In this document: piece after piece, positions 17,751 through 26,984 of the stretch | Layout of the letters: every line of letters starts with the position of its first letter | Position numbering within the stretch: position 1 is the stretch's first letter | Assembly (NCBI GenBank): GCA_963667435.1 | Contig: OY763414.1 | Coordinates: 4,434,539 to 4,498,538 of the forward strand | Source: Marispirochaeta sp963667435 | GTDB lineage: Bacteria; Spirochaetota; Spirochaetia; JC444; Marispirochaetaceae | DNA length: 64,000 nt | Reading direction: 5' to 3' | Notes under the pieces: generated by a model | Database searches by the model: none | What the model was told of the DNA's origin: nothing | What the model saw: only the letters and a program-made list of their open reading frames with translations | Made by a program: the position numbers and the translations under genes

Positions 17751-19051
17751 GAGACTGTAAATAAATTTGTGTAAAGTTCCAAATCTTTGTATAAGAAGAG
17801 AGGAGCTTTTATTTTGTACGACACAGAAGAATTCAATGAGCTGGCAGATAAGCTGGCCAAGAATCTGAAAACCCAGCAGGATGTCTCTGACATGACCAAG
17901 ATGTTGGCCAAAGTCGCCATGGAACGAATCTTGGAAATTGAGATGGAAGAACATCTCGGAGAGAAGAAAGCAGGCCAGCGGCCATCAGGCAACTCAAGGA
18001 ACGGGTATTCTCAGAAAACTGTCAAAACAGAAAATGCTGAAATTGATCTGGAGATCCCCCGAGACCGGGACTCTTCCTTTGCACCGCAGCTGATCAAAAA
18101 GAACCAACGCCGGACCGGTGATCTGGATAGCAAGATTCTGACCCTGTACGCCAAAGGAATGACCACCCGGGACATCACTGATACGTTCAAGGAAATGTAC
18201 GATGTGGATGTCTCTCCAGCCCTAATATCCAAGATTACCGATGGGGTGATGGATGAGGTCATTGCCTGGCAGAATCGTCCACTGGACACCGTTTATCCCA
18301 TTGTCTATCTGGATTGCATTGTCATCAAAGTACGCGAGAATAAGCGGGTCATCAATAAAAGCGTATATCTTGCTTTAGCCGTTAATACTGAAGGCCTGAA
18401 GGAACCTTTAGGCCTCTGGATTGCCGAAACAGAAGGCGCCAAGTTCTGGATGAATGTGCTTACAGAGCTGCAGAACAGGGGCGTCCAGGATATCTTCATT
18501 GCCTGTTTAGATGGTCTTACCGGCTTCCCTGAAGCGATCGCTACCGTTTATCCCAAAACCAAAGTGCAGCTTTGTATTGTCCATCAGGTACGGAACTCAG
18601 TGAAGTTTGTCTCGTACAAGGACCGGAAATCTGTGACCGCTGATTTAAAGAAGATTTACAGCTCAATTTCAGAACAGGAAGCCAGACGGGAGCTGGATCT
18701 GTTCGCTGAAAAGTGGGATTCACAGTACCCCTCGATTAGTGCAGGCTGGTACCGTAATTGGGAGAATCTGATTACTTTATTTGATTACCCGGATGAAATC
18801 CGCAGGATTATCTACACGACTAATGCCATTGAATCGGTGAATAGCGTGATACGAAAATCCATCAAGAATCGGAAGATCTTCCCTAATGACGGATCTGCGC
18901 TTAAAATAATTTATCTGGCTATTGAGCAGGCCTCCAGGAAATGGTCTATGCCGCTTCGGAACTGGAAGCCTGCCATGAATAGGTTTGCCATCGAATACGA
19001 CGGGCGATTTTAAATTGGAAATGAGCTTTACACAAAAAATTTTACAGGCTC
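17751..19051 (+). mobile_element. IS256-family insertion sequence inside hsdR
   Basis: The element is 1301 bp. Its ends are inverted repeats of about 26 bp, starting GAGACTGTAAAT on the left and GAGCCTGTAAAA on the right when read inwards, and both include TTTGTGTAAAG. An 8-bp target duplication TGAAAAGA lies at 17743-17750 and 19052-19059, which is the size expected for this family. One intact transposase gene fills the element. The clean duplication indicates a recent simple insertion. Confidence 0.93.
17814..19013 (+). CDS. IS256-family transposase
   Basis: The protein of about 400 residues is a mutator-type DDE transposase. Catalytic positions are visible in YLDCIVIKVR, IACLDGLTGFPEAI and TTNAIESVNSVIRKSIKNRK. 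I prefer the TTG start at 17814 because AGAGGAG lies eight bases before it and family members begin close to this point; a TTG at 17787 is the alternative. There is no frameshift or stop, so the element is probably still mobile. Confidence 0.93.
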   Translation: MYDTEEFNELADKLAKNLKTQQDVSDMTKMLAKVAMERILEIEMEEHLGEKKAGQRPSGNSRNGYSQKTVKTENAEIDLEIPRDRDSSFAPQLIKKNQRRTGDLDSKILTLYAKGMTTRDITDTFKEMYDVDVSPALISKITDGVMDEVIAWQNRPLDTVYPIVYLDCIVIKVRENKRVINKSVYLALAVNTEGLKEPLGLWIAETEGAKFWMNVLTELQNRGVQDIFIACLDGLTGFPEAIATVYPKTKVQLCIVHQVRNSVKFVSYKDRKSVTADLKKIYSSISEQEARRELDLFAEKWDSQYPSISAGWYRNWENLITLFDYPDEIRRIIYTTNAIESVNSVIRKSIKNRKIFPNDGSALKIIYLAIEQASRKWSMPLRNWKPAMNRFAIEYDGRF

Positions 19052-19059
19052 TGAAAAGA

Positions 19060-21836
19060 TCCATAAGGATAAAACTCCTTCCGTTCTCATAACAGATCTC
19101 ACTCGGGCCTTGGATTCCGATCAGGAAGGTTGTCTCAACGTCCTCCGTCATGGTTTCAAATGTTACGGAAGAACTATTAAAGGGGCCTACTTCAAACCTG
19201 TTACGGGAATGAATCCTGATACTCAAAGATTGTACGAGAGTAACAAACTCACTATCGTTCGACAGGTTCGATACTCCGAATCCCATAACAACAGTATTGA
19301 TGTAGTTCTTACTGTAAACGGAATCCCGGTTGTCACCATGGAACTGAAGAACCAGATGACAGGTCAGAATGTCTCCCATGCCAAACATCAGTATATGACA
19401 GACCGTGATCCGGGGGACAAGATCTTTCAGTTCAAGAAAAGATCTCTTGTCAATTTTGCCGTGGATACGGATGAAGTGTTCATGACTACCAGACTGAACA
19501 AGAAGGGAACATTCTTCCTTCCGTTCAATAAAGGAAATAATCACGGGAAAGGGAATCCTGAAAATCCCACCGGATATAAAACGTCCTATCTGTGGGAAGA
19601 GGTTCTACAAAGTGATTCACTTATGGAAATCATATCCCGATTTCTCCATCTTCAGGTAGAAGGCAAAAAACAGACGATGATCTTCCCCAGGTATCATCAA
19701 CTCGACGTTGTAAGGAAACTGATTTCCACTTCCCGAGAAGAAGGACCGGGAAATAACTATCTGATCCAACATTCGGCAGGATCGGGAAAGTCTAACTCAA
19801 TCGCGTGGACGGCCCATCGTCTCGCTTCTCTTCATGATAAGGATGATAAGAAGGTTTTCAATTCAGTAATCGTAGTTACGGATAGACGGGTATTGGATCA
19901 ACAGTTACAGAATACTATCTATCAGTTCGAACACAAGGACGGTGTTGTTAAGAAGATCGATCAGAACTCTTCTCAGTTAGCCGATTCCCTAACATCCGGG
20001 ACTCCAATCATTATTACTACTCTTCAAAAGTTCCCCTTTATCATTCAGAAGGTGGGGAATCTGAAAGACAGAACCTATGCCGTTATCGTCGATGAGGCCC
20101 ATTCTTCCATGGGAGGTCAAACGGCCTCGGAGATGAAAGGCGTTCTCGGGCAGGAGGCCCTTGAGAGGGGTGAGGAAGAGACTTACGAGTATGAGAGTTT
20201 GGAAGAAGAAATCCTCCGAGAGATCAACAAACGGGGACCTCAGAAGAATATCTCTTTCTTTGCCTTCACGGCCACTCCCAAGTATAAAACACTGGAAGTA
20301 TTCGGAAGAGAAGGTATTGATGGGAAACCGAAACCGTTCCACCTGTACAGTATGAGACAGGCCATCGAGGAAGGATTCATTCTCGATGTTCTGGAAAACT
20401 ACACCACCTATAAGACCTATTACAAACTGATCAAAAGTATCGAAGATGATCCCGAGGTTGATAAGAAAAAGGCCAGTCTTGCCTTGGCCCGGTTCATGAG
20501 TCTTCATCCCCATAACATTTCCCAGAAAGTCGAAGTGATAGTAGAACACTTCCGAACCCATACGAAACATAAACTGGAAGGTAGGGCGAAGGCGATGGTC
20601 GTTACTCGTAGTCGTCTCCATGCCGTTCGTTACAAACAGTCTATCGATAAATATCTGAAAGAGAAGAACTACAGTGATATTGGAACTCTCGTGGCATTCT
20701 CGGGAACTGTTGATGATGAGGGAGTTCCCTATACTGAGGTCGGAATGAATGAGGGAATCAAAGAAAAGGAACTTCCCGAGAAGTTTGGAACAGATGATTA
20801 TTCCTTCCTGATCGTGGCTAATAAATATCAAACCGGATTCGATCAGCCCCTCCTGCACAGTATGTATGTTGATAGGAGTCTTGGAGGTATACAGGCCATC
20901 CAGACCCTTTCCCGTTTGAATCGAACTACCAAAGGTAAAACAGATACTTTTGTCCTGGACTTCGTTAATGAACCGGAAGAGATCCAGAATGCCTTTCAGC
21001 CCTATTATGAAAAGACAATAGTCGGGGAACGGTCCGAATACGGACAGCTCTATGAACTTCAAAACAAACTCAAAGGATTCAATGTCTACTTTGAGGAAGA
21101 GGTTAATGAGTTTTGTAGATTCTTCTTCTCATCCAAGAAGAGACTGAATCCGAAAGACCACTCCCGGATGAACAGTATTCTGGATAAGGGTGTTTCCCGT
21201 TTTGTGGAGCTGGATGATCCAGACCAAGAAGATTTTCGCTCTACTCTTGTGGCGTTTAAGAATTTATACTCATTTCTTTCCCAAATCATACCATTTTCAG
21301 ATACAGATCTTGAAAAGCTATTCACCTACCTGAAATATCTTCACACCAAGTTACCCAGAAGAGATAGAAGTTCCGCTCTTAATCTTGATGAAGATGTAGA
21401 ACTTAAATATTACCGGTTACAGAAAATATCGGAAGGTTCTATCAAGCTGGAGGTTGGCGAGGACTCGCCAATATACGGACCTATCGATGTGGGCGGAGGG
21501 CAAAAAGAAGAAGAGCTGGAAGAGCTTTCAACCATTATAGATTTGGTTAATGAAAGATTTAAAACCGATTTTACAAAGGCAGACGAGCTGTTCTTCGACT
21601 CTGTACGGGAAGATGCCATAAACGACGCCCATGTACGAGATGCAGCTAAAGTTAATACACTTGATAGTTTCAGTTATGTGTTCAACAAGAAGATAGAAGA
21701 CCTGTTTGTGGATAGAATGGAACAGAATGAGAATCTTACTTCCAAGTTCTTAAATGATAAGGATTTTAAAAAGGTTGTTTCCGAGTATTTAATGAAGCAG
21801 GTATACGAAAAAATCCGGGAAGAGGTCGGAGTTTAA
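19060..21836 (+). pseudogene. hsdR: hsdR distal part (system 1), separated from its start by IS256
   Basis: This holds nearly the whole type I restriction-translocase subunit. The nuclease core is SIDVVLTVNGIPVVTMELKN, a PD-(D/E)XK pattern ending in ELK. The SF2 motor has Walker A in HSAGSGKSNS, the DEAH box in VIVDEAHSSM and the helicase motif FTATPKYKTL. From the first ATG at 19110 it reads 908 residues without a lesion. It lacks the first 60-75 residues and the natural translation start, so a working HsdR is unlikely unless the element is lost exactly. The downstream PD-(D/E)XK-like gene begins 16 bases later. Confidence 0.92.
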
Positions 21837-21852
21837 GGATAAAGAGTAAATT

Positions 21853-22392
21853 ATGCTAAGAGGAAGAAGTAATAAAATAGTTGGACAGACAGGAGAATAT
21901 TTAGTGGCAAGTGAACTTTCAAGACGAGGAATGATCGCCACTACCTTTACTGGAAATGTCCCCCATTTTGATATAATTGCTTCCGATGAGTCTGGAAGGC
22001 ATATCTCTGTACAAGTAAAGGCGAGTAGGGGTGACACCTGGCAGATAGCTAATGTTAAGGAATATTGTGAAATTGAGTTTGATGGGCATAAACAAATAAT
22101 GGGACTTCCACTTGATAACCCAGTTGTTGATTTAATGATGGTATTTGTACGAATAAGCGAACAACGAGAGAATGACAAATTTTATATTCTCTCATGGGAG
22201 AGGTTTCGCGATATTTTAATAAAGAATCACACGGAATATCTGCAAAAACATGAAGGCGTCAGGCCTAAAAGATGGGATTCCCTTCATGTCGGAGTAAAAG
22301 AATCAAACCTGAAACCCTTTGAAGACTGTTGGGATGAAATAGAATTGTGTCTAAAAACCTCGAAAGAAGGGGGTGAGCATAATTATGATTAA
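21853..22392 (+). CDS. PD-(D/E)XK-like nuclease-fold protein
   Basis: The 179-residue protein has a restriction-endonuclease-like core: E15 in GQTGEYLVASELSRRG, D40 in HFDIIASD, and Q54-V-K56 in ISVQVKAS. This E...D...(E/Q)xK spacing fits the PD-(D/E)XK fold with Q in place of the usual E. The rest is unassigned, with a tryptophan-rich C-terminal part. It starts 16 bases after hsdR on the same strand, so it belongs to the RM transcription unit and may be an accessory nuclease (inference). Confidence 0.68.
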   Translation: MLRGRSNKIVGQTGEYLVASELSRRGMIATTFTGNVPHFDIIASDESGRHISVQVKASRGDTWQIANVKEYCEIEFDGHKQIMGLPLDNPVVDLMMVFVRISEQRENDKFYILSWERFRDILIKNHTEYLQKHEGVRPKRWDSLHVGVKESNLKPFEDCWDEIELCLKTSKEGGEHNYD

Positions 22393-22557
22393 AATCCATG
22401 AAACGAATTTAAGCAAGAGTATAACTTTCAAAGGAAGTTTATTTACAGAATGATAGTGTAGTTCTCTCTATATGCTGGTAGCCCATTATTAGAAGATTTG
22501 AGGTATGCTCAAGAGCACTTCATTGAACAGTCCCACACTTTATGCTACCGTGCGCCC

Positions 22558-23271
22558 ATGATCGATACGGTACTTTTCGACTTTGACGGAACCCTGGTAG
22601 ACAGCGAACCCAATTTTGCTGTCAGCGACTGTCAGGCCATTGCCCATTTCGGCGGTAATCTGTCTCTCAGGGAACATGATCAATATATCGGTGTTGGCGC
22701 GCACCGCTTCCTGAATGCCATGAAAGACCGGTTTGGGATTACTGCGTCTATTGATGAGATGCTGACCAAAAAGGATGCCCTCTACCTCGAACTTGCCCGA
22801 AAAAACACTCCGGTTTTTCCGGTAATGCGAAAGCTGTTGGAAGTACTGAAAGACATGGATATTACCATGGCAGTGGCTTCCGGTACTTCCCAGGCTGTGC
22901 TTGAAGAGCTGATTGTGCAGATAGGGCTGCAGTCATATTTTGAATTGATTCTCTCTGCAGAAAAAGTTGAAAATGGTAAGCCCGCACCGGATGTTTTCCT
23001 GAAAGCGGCACAGCTGCTGGGAAAAAAGCCGGAAAACTGTCTTGTACTTGAAGACTCCATAAGCGGAGCAGAAGCCGGGGTCAATGCAGGCATGAAAACA
23101 GTAGCGCTGGTAAGCTCATTTCTAAGGGACCGAATTCATGAATATCCCGATGAAGCCATTCTTATAGAAAGTGGAGCAGAGGCCTTGACTGTGGAAGATA
23201 TTCTTAAAGAGCTTGGGTCGATTCCCGATCCGGTCTTATTGCTGGATTTGTTTTCCCTCCATTTGTACTAA
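22558..23271 (+). CDS. HAD-family phosphatase (phosphoglucomutase/phosphoglycolate type)
   Basis: The protein is a cytoplasmic HAD hydrolase of about 237 residues. Motif I is DFDGTLVDSE at residues 7-16 with two catalytic aspartates, motif II is VASGTS, motif III is the lysine of NGKPAPDVF, and motif IV is LEDSISGAEAG. The helical cap is of the small C1 type, as in beta-phosphoglucomutase and phosphoglycolate phosphatase, so the substrate is a small phosphate ester that cannot be named. I chose the ATG at 22558 because the fold begins there; an earlier in-frame ATG at 22498 would add 20 unrelated residues. Confidence 0.88.
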   Translation: MIDTVLFDFDGTLVDSEPNFAVSDCQAIAHFGGNLSLREHDQYIGVGAHRFLNAMKDRFGITASIDEMLTKKDALYLELARKNTPVFPVMRKLLEVLKDMDITMAVASGTSQAVLEELIVQIGLQSYFELILSAEKVENGKPAPDVFLKAAQLLGKKPENCLVLEDSISGAEAGVNAGMKTVALVSSFLRDRIHEYPDEAILIESGAEALTVEDILKELGSIPDPVLLLDLFSLHLY

Positions 23272-23672
23272 TCTTTGTCTTCGCAGAGGTCACAGCTGCT
23301 CAGTTGTATATCCAGAGCTTTAACGGAGATACTTATTTCCCTGATGGAAAGAGCCAGGGAGACAAGCAGGCAGATCAGACTCACGGCAAAGACAATCTCC
23401 CCTAATGCGATGCGTTCGAAAAACAGAACCAGCATGGTGGCAACGCAGAGGAAGAAACTTATTACACCGAAAAGCTGCATGGATTGAATAAGGTAGATTC
23501 TCTTCCTGAGATTCTCAATCTGGGCGGAGATACTTTCCCGGGATTGACCGGTTTTTCCCGAAGACAGATCTCTGATCAAGCCTGCCAGAGTGAGATAGCG
23601 GGTTGTATATGCCAGAAGCAACAGTGAAATAGCTGAAAACAGAAGTGCCGGTGTTGTCAGTGTTAATTCCAT
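23268..23672 (-). CDS. DUF2721 membrane protein
   Basis: The 134-residue protein matches DUF2721: an N-terminal hydrophobic helix (TPALLFSAISLLLLAYTTRY), a short charged linker with IRDLSSG, then two adjacent membrane helices from about residue 60 to 110. Three membrane segments in all place it in the inner membrane. The function of the family is unknown. It ends four bases inside the convergent HAD gene. Confidence 0.8.
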   Translation of the reverse strand: MELTLTTPALLFSAISLLLLAYTTRYLTLAGLIRDLSSGKTGQSRESISAQIENLRKRIYLIQSMQLFGVISFFLCVATMLVLFFERIALGEIVFAVSLICLLVSLALSIREISISVKALDIQLSSCDLCEDKD

Positions 23673-23898
23673 GGTATCTCCTCGGTCGGTAATAGACTCA
23701 AGTAGTGTATGTCATTTAATCTGACCTGGTAAAATTAGTATAATCTTCTCATATAAGTTACTGTCCGACAAAGCCGAAGGACAGAGAGAATGGTTAATTT
23801 GTATGAAATACTATGGTGCGTCCTGATGCTCATTATGTAGTTAAATGTAGTACTGATTACCCTGCGTTTTAAAATATTATCCAGACATAACCGTCATT

Positions 23899-25050
23899 TT
23901 ACGGGTATGTGCCGAATTCACTGATTGCTTCCATTATTGTCAGCATGCTTTCCAGTGAACTGCCGTCATTTATAGACCCGGCGGTAAAAACATTCAGTCC
24001 ACGGGTACCGGTTTTTTTAACGGCTTCGCAATCGCGTTTTACTTCAGTACGAATAAAGTCCCTGTCATTATTCATAAATGTGAAAGGTGCTATGCAACCG
24101 TCTATTCGGGCACAGGGTAAAAACTCTCTGATCTCTTCTACAAGCACAGTAGGCCCGAAATTGCATCCGTTCAGATTCAAGCTACCCAACTGAGGCAATA
24201 GATGAGCCATTGCCGAATCTGAATGCTGAAAACGCATATCCTCAGCTTCCGGAGAGTATTTTCCGAAAACAGCCTTAAGCACCGGATAGCCGAATACATG
24301 GTACATCTCCGGAGTAAAAAGGCTGCAGTCATCATCTGCGAAGGAAAACCCGTGGATGAAATTACTGTTAGTATACCCGGCTTCTCTGTCCGATAGTTCG
24401 GCCATGGCCAGGATAACCTGTTTGATTGTATTTCCAAAGCGGATAAAAAGCTCTGTGTTATCAATGGCAAGATACGAGAGGTTTTCAAGACCGAATAGAG
24501 ATGTTGCCAGGGTTACCGGACCCCGGATATGCCGCAGTAGCGGTGGCTGCAGTCCGAACTCTTCACGTATTCGTTTTTTTTCCTGTTCCCAGTTTTCGGG
24601 ATAAATGAATTGTTTCAGTCCCCGGTATCCGTCTGCCCGCATGATGTTAATTAGATCCAGCTGATTGCTCAGATCCTCGGGGGTGTGCAGTTTTTTATGG
24701 TGCAGCCATTCCCCTGTTCTGTATCCTGTTTCGTAGATTCCACCGAAAACTTCACCGATTCGCTTAATCGGTGGGTAGATGGCTTCCGGCGGGGGAAACT
24801 TCTCCGGCAGCAGGGGAATACCGACTGTCTGAACCGCTTTCTCATTATAGCGCTTGTTTAGTTCTATCCTGTGCGGCAGGGGCAGGGCAGCGATATTCCA
24901 TGGGTCTCCAGGCTCATTCAGTTCGCTGTAAACGCACTCTTCGCTCATCCGTATGCCCAGGGATACCTGGGCGGCCCGGCTGTTGAAGCAGTTTTCCAGT
25001 TTCGCTTCGGCATCGGATTTCCAGAATGTATCGAGATCATTCTTTGTCAT
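23899..25050 (-). CDS. Uroporphyrinogen decarboxylase (UroD)-family protein, last gene of the LacI-controlled operon
   Basis: The 383-residue protein has a UroD/methyltransferase-like barrel: RHIRGPVTLATSLFGLENLS near the centre, then MYHVFGYPVLKAVFG, FQHSDSAMAHLLPQLGSLNL and GTRGLNVFTAGSIND. Such proteins often act in corrinoid or methyl transfer or in unassigned catabolic operons rather than in haem synthesis, and no haem genes are here. Its start overlaps the preceding oxidoreductase gene by 14 bases, so it is part of the operon headed by the solute-binding protein. The reaction is unknown. Confidence 0.75.
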   Translation of the reverse strand: MTKNDLDTFWKSDAEAKLENCFNSRAAQVSLGIRMSEECVYSELNEPGDPWNIAALPLPHRIELNKRYNEKAVQTVGIPLLPEKFPPPEAIYPPIKRIGEVFGGIYETGYRTGEWLHHKKLHTPEDLSNQLDLINIMRADGYRGLKQFIYPENWEQEKKRIREEFGLQPPLLRHIRGPVTLATSLFGLENLSYLAIDNTELFIRFGNTIKQVILAMAELSDREAGYTNSNFIHGFSFADDDCSLFTPEMYHVFGYPVLKAVFGKYSPEAEDMRFQHSDSAMAHLLPQLGSLNLNGCNFGPTVLVEEIREFLPCARIDGCIAPFTFMNNDRDFIRTEVKRDCEAVKKTGTRGLNVFTAGSINDGSSLESMLTIMEAISEFGTYP

Positions 25051-26605
25051 GGTGATCTTTTTGGCCTGTTTCCATTTGCCTGAGAAATTCCCTGAACTCC
25101 GGGCTTGGTTTCCTGCCGGGTACCTGTTCCTCCGGAGATATGTTGAACTGTTTCTGCAGAATAGATTCTACCCGGGGAGTACAGAATTGCCCCTGGCAGG
25201 CACCCATCCCCGCCCGGGTGCGGCGCTTAAGAGAATCCCGCCCTCTGAGAATAAGGCCTGCATCCTTTGCAGCACGGCAGGCTGCATCGATTGTTTCTTT
25301 GCGAACCTGTTCACAGCGGCAGACAATCCGCTGAGAATCATCTTCATCCAGGTTTGTGTCACTTGCCACTTTCTGCATCGGTTGAAGGTCTACAGGGCCC
25401 GTGGGCCATCTTCGAGGTTCCATCACCAGCTCTGTGATTTCTCCTCCAGTAATTTTCAGCACTTTATCAACCACCATTTCTGCAATTGCCGGAGCCGATG
25501 TCAGCCCCGGAGAATCAATGCCGCCCAGATGGATAAGTCCGGCATTGCGGGAAGAATGATCAATATAAAAATCTCCCCCTTCAATTCCCGGTCGGATTCC
25601 GGCAAAGTCCCGCATCATTCTGCCAACCGGAAGATCCGGGACACTGAGGAATGCCTTGCGCAGTATTTCCTGAAGACCCTCTGTTGTTGTCGATGTATCC
25701 TCCGGATCGTCAATTGCCTCCGCATTCGGACCAATCATCAGATTGCCCCAGGTTGTGGGAGTCACCAGAATCCCTTTACCCTCAGGGCCGGGAGCCTGAA
25801 AAACCACATGCCTCAGATTTTTTGCGCTTCCCCTTTGAAACAGGATGTACTGTCCACGACGATAACGGGGAATGAATGGAGCTTCTCCAGCCAAAGCTGC
25901 CACCGCTGCTGCGCCATACCCGGCTGCATTTATTACAATATTGGCTTGAAGCTCTTGATCGGGCAATTTATCAGTAGAATTGCCCGAATTCTCAAGTTGC
26001 AGGATCATATTGTCCGGCCCGGCAGTCTCCATGGATACAACTTTCCTGTTCATCATAAGGGTAACTCCCCGCCGACCTGCATCCTGCCCGAGCGCGATAC
26101 ATGCCTCATAAGGAGAGAGGATAGCGACATCCGGTGCATGGAGAGCTGCTCTGACAGTTTCTGATAAGCCGTTCTGCAGGGTGTGAAGCTGCCCGGGTGT
26201 TATGACTTCCGCCATACACTGTGCATCTAGCGTATTGGCACTACCGTTATGTTCAAGAGCTTCAAGTACTGCTTCCTGTGCTTTTGTGAAAGCCAGTACC
26301 AATCCGCCGGTTTTTGAATACGGGACGGATAGTCGCTCTGCCCAGCTCCGCCAGAGAATATTCCCCCGGGCCATCAATTGTCCTTTCAGACTTGTATGAG
26401 AAGCTGCGTAGGCACCATGAACAATTCCGCTGTTTGCCCGGGTTGCCCCACCTGCAAAATCGTCTGTCTTTTCAATGAGCACCACTCGCAGTCTGTTACC
26501 GTTTCTGCGGCGATGAGACAGAAGATAGGCAATGGAGGCGCCTATAATACCGCCGCCGATTATTGCAACATCGTATTGTTGAGTACGCTGATTCGTATTA
26601 CTCAT
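25037..26605 (-). CDS. FAD-dependent oxidoreductase, GlpA-like with BFD-type [2Fe-2S] domain (second copy)
   Basis: The protein has an FAD fingerprint (VAIIGGGIIGASIAYLL) near residue 12, the GlpA-like segment GGATRANSGIVHG, and a C-terminal BFD-type domain with cysteines in IVCRCEQV and GMGACQGQFCTPR that should bind a [2Fe-2S] cluster. It resembles anaerobic glycerol-3-phosphate dehydrogenase subunit A but may oxidise another hydroxy-acid or polyol phosphate. I use the ATG at 26605, inside the ATGAGTAA overlap with the DUF1667 stop; a frame from 26641 would overlap the previous gene more. The gene at 28296-29753 is its paralogue. Confidence 0.88.
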   Translation of the reverse strand: MSNTNQRTQQYDVAIIGGGIIGASIAYLLSHRRRNGNRLRVVLIEKTDDFAGGATRANSGIVHGAYAASHTSLKGQLMARGNILWRSWAERLSVPYSKTGGLVLAFTKAQEAVLEALEHNGSANTLDAQCMAEVITPGQLHTLQNGLSETVRAALHAPDVAILSPYEACIALGQDAGRRGVTLMMNRKVVSMETAGPDNMILQLENSGNSTDKLPDQELQANIVINAAGYGAAAVAALAGEAPFIPRYRRGQYILFQRGSAKNLRHVVFQAPGPEGKGILVTPTTWGNLMIGPNAEAIDDPEDTSTTTEGLQEILRKAFLSVPDLPVGRMMRDFAGIRPGIEGGDFYIDHSSRNAGLIHLGGIDSPGLTSAPAIAEMVVDKVLKITGGEITELVMEPRRWPTGPVDLQPMQKVASDTNLDEDDSQRIVCRCEQVRKETIDAACRAAKDAGLILRGRDSLKRRTRAGMGACQGQFCTPRVESILQKQFNISPEEQVPGRKPSPEFREFLRQMETGQKDHHDKE

Positions 26606-26984
26606 TAATATCCCTGATGCTCCTGGTTGCTGAAAATACAACGCCTCTGATTTCAGCCAAAACCTCTCCGCATTTTACCGGCGGCGGTACACAAATTTTA
26701 TACAGGTCGTTCAGTACAGCGGGAATGTCTCCCCTAAGCACCGGAGTGCGACTTTTCACCGGGATGCGGGGAAAATGTTCACCGCTGGAAATCGTGGCTG
26801 TTACCGTACGACTGGGTCGAAGCAGCTCTTCCCCGGCATAAATCTCACCTCTATGACAGCGGTTACCGGTAACCTCTATTTCAGACTCATCGCTTATCTC
26901 CTCAAGTGTACCGGCAAAACTGAGTTTCAGATGGCATCCCATGGGGCAGCTGATGCAGATGAGTTCCCTGCTGCTATTGCTCAT
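26598..26984 (-). CDS. DUF1667 protein
   Basis: The 128 residues carry ICISCPMGCHLKL near the start and GNRCHRGEIYAGEE, the conserved cysteine set of DUF1667, probably a metal or Fe-S site. DUF1667 genes characteristically follow a GlpA-like gene and a second FAD oxidoreductase gene, and this cluster shows just that order. It is likely the third part of a redox complex (inference from gene order). Its start overlaps the preceding oxidoreductase gene by 11 bases. Confidence 0.88.
   Translation of the reverse strand: MSNSSRELICISCPMGCHLKLSFAGTLEEISDESEIEVTGNRCHRGEIYAGEELLRPSRTVTATISSGEHFPRIPVKSRTPVLRGDIPAVLNDLYKICVPPPVKCGEVLAEIRGVVFSATRSIRDINE

Noticed and set aside
18777..19544. 255-codon frame on the minus strand spanning the IS256/hsdR junction
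   Set aside because: It crosses the insertion boundary and is antisense to two well-supported genes.
19989..21062. 357-codon frame on the minus strand
   Set aside because: It is the antisense of the hsdR helicase domain, which has clear motifs on the plus strand.
24953..26164. Long open frame (403 codons) on the plus strand
   Set aside because: It lies opposite the GlpA-like and UroD-family genes, has no protein-like motifs, and its composition is that of an antisense reading of those genes.
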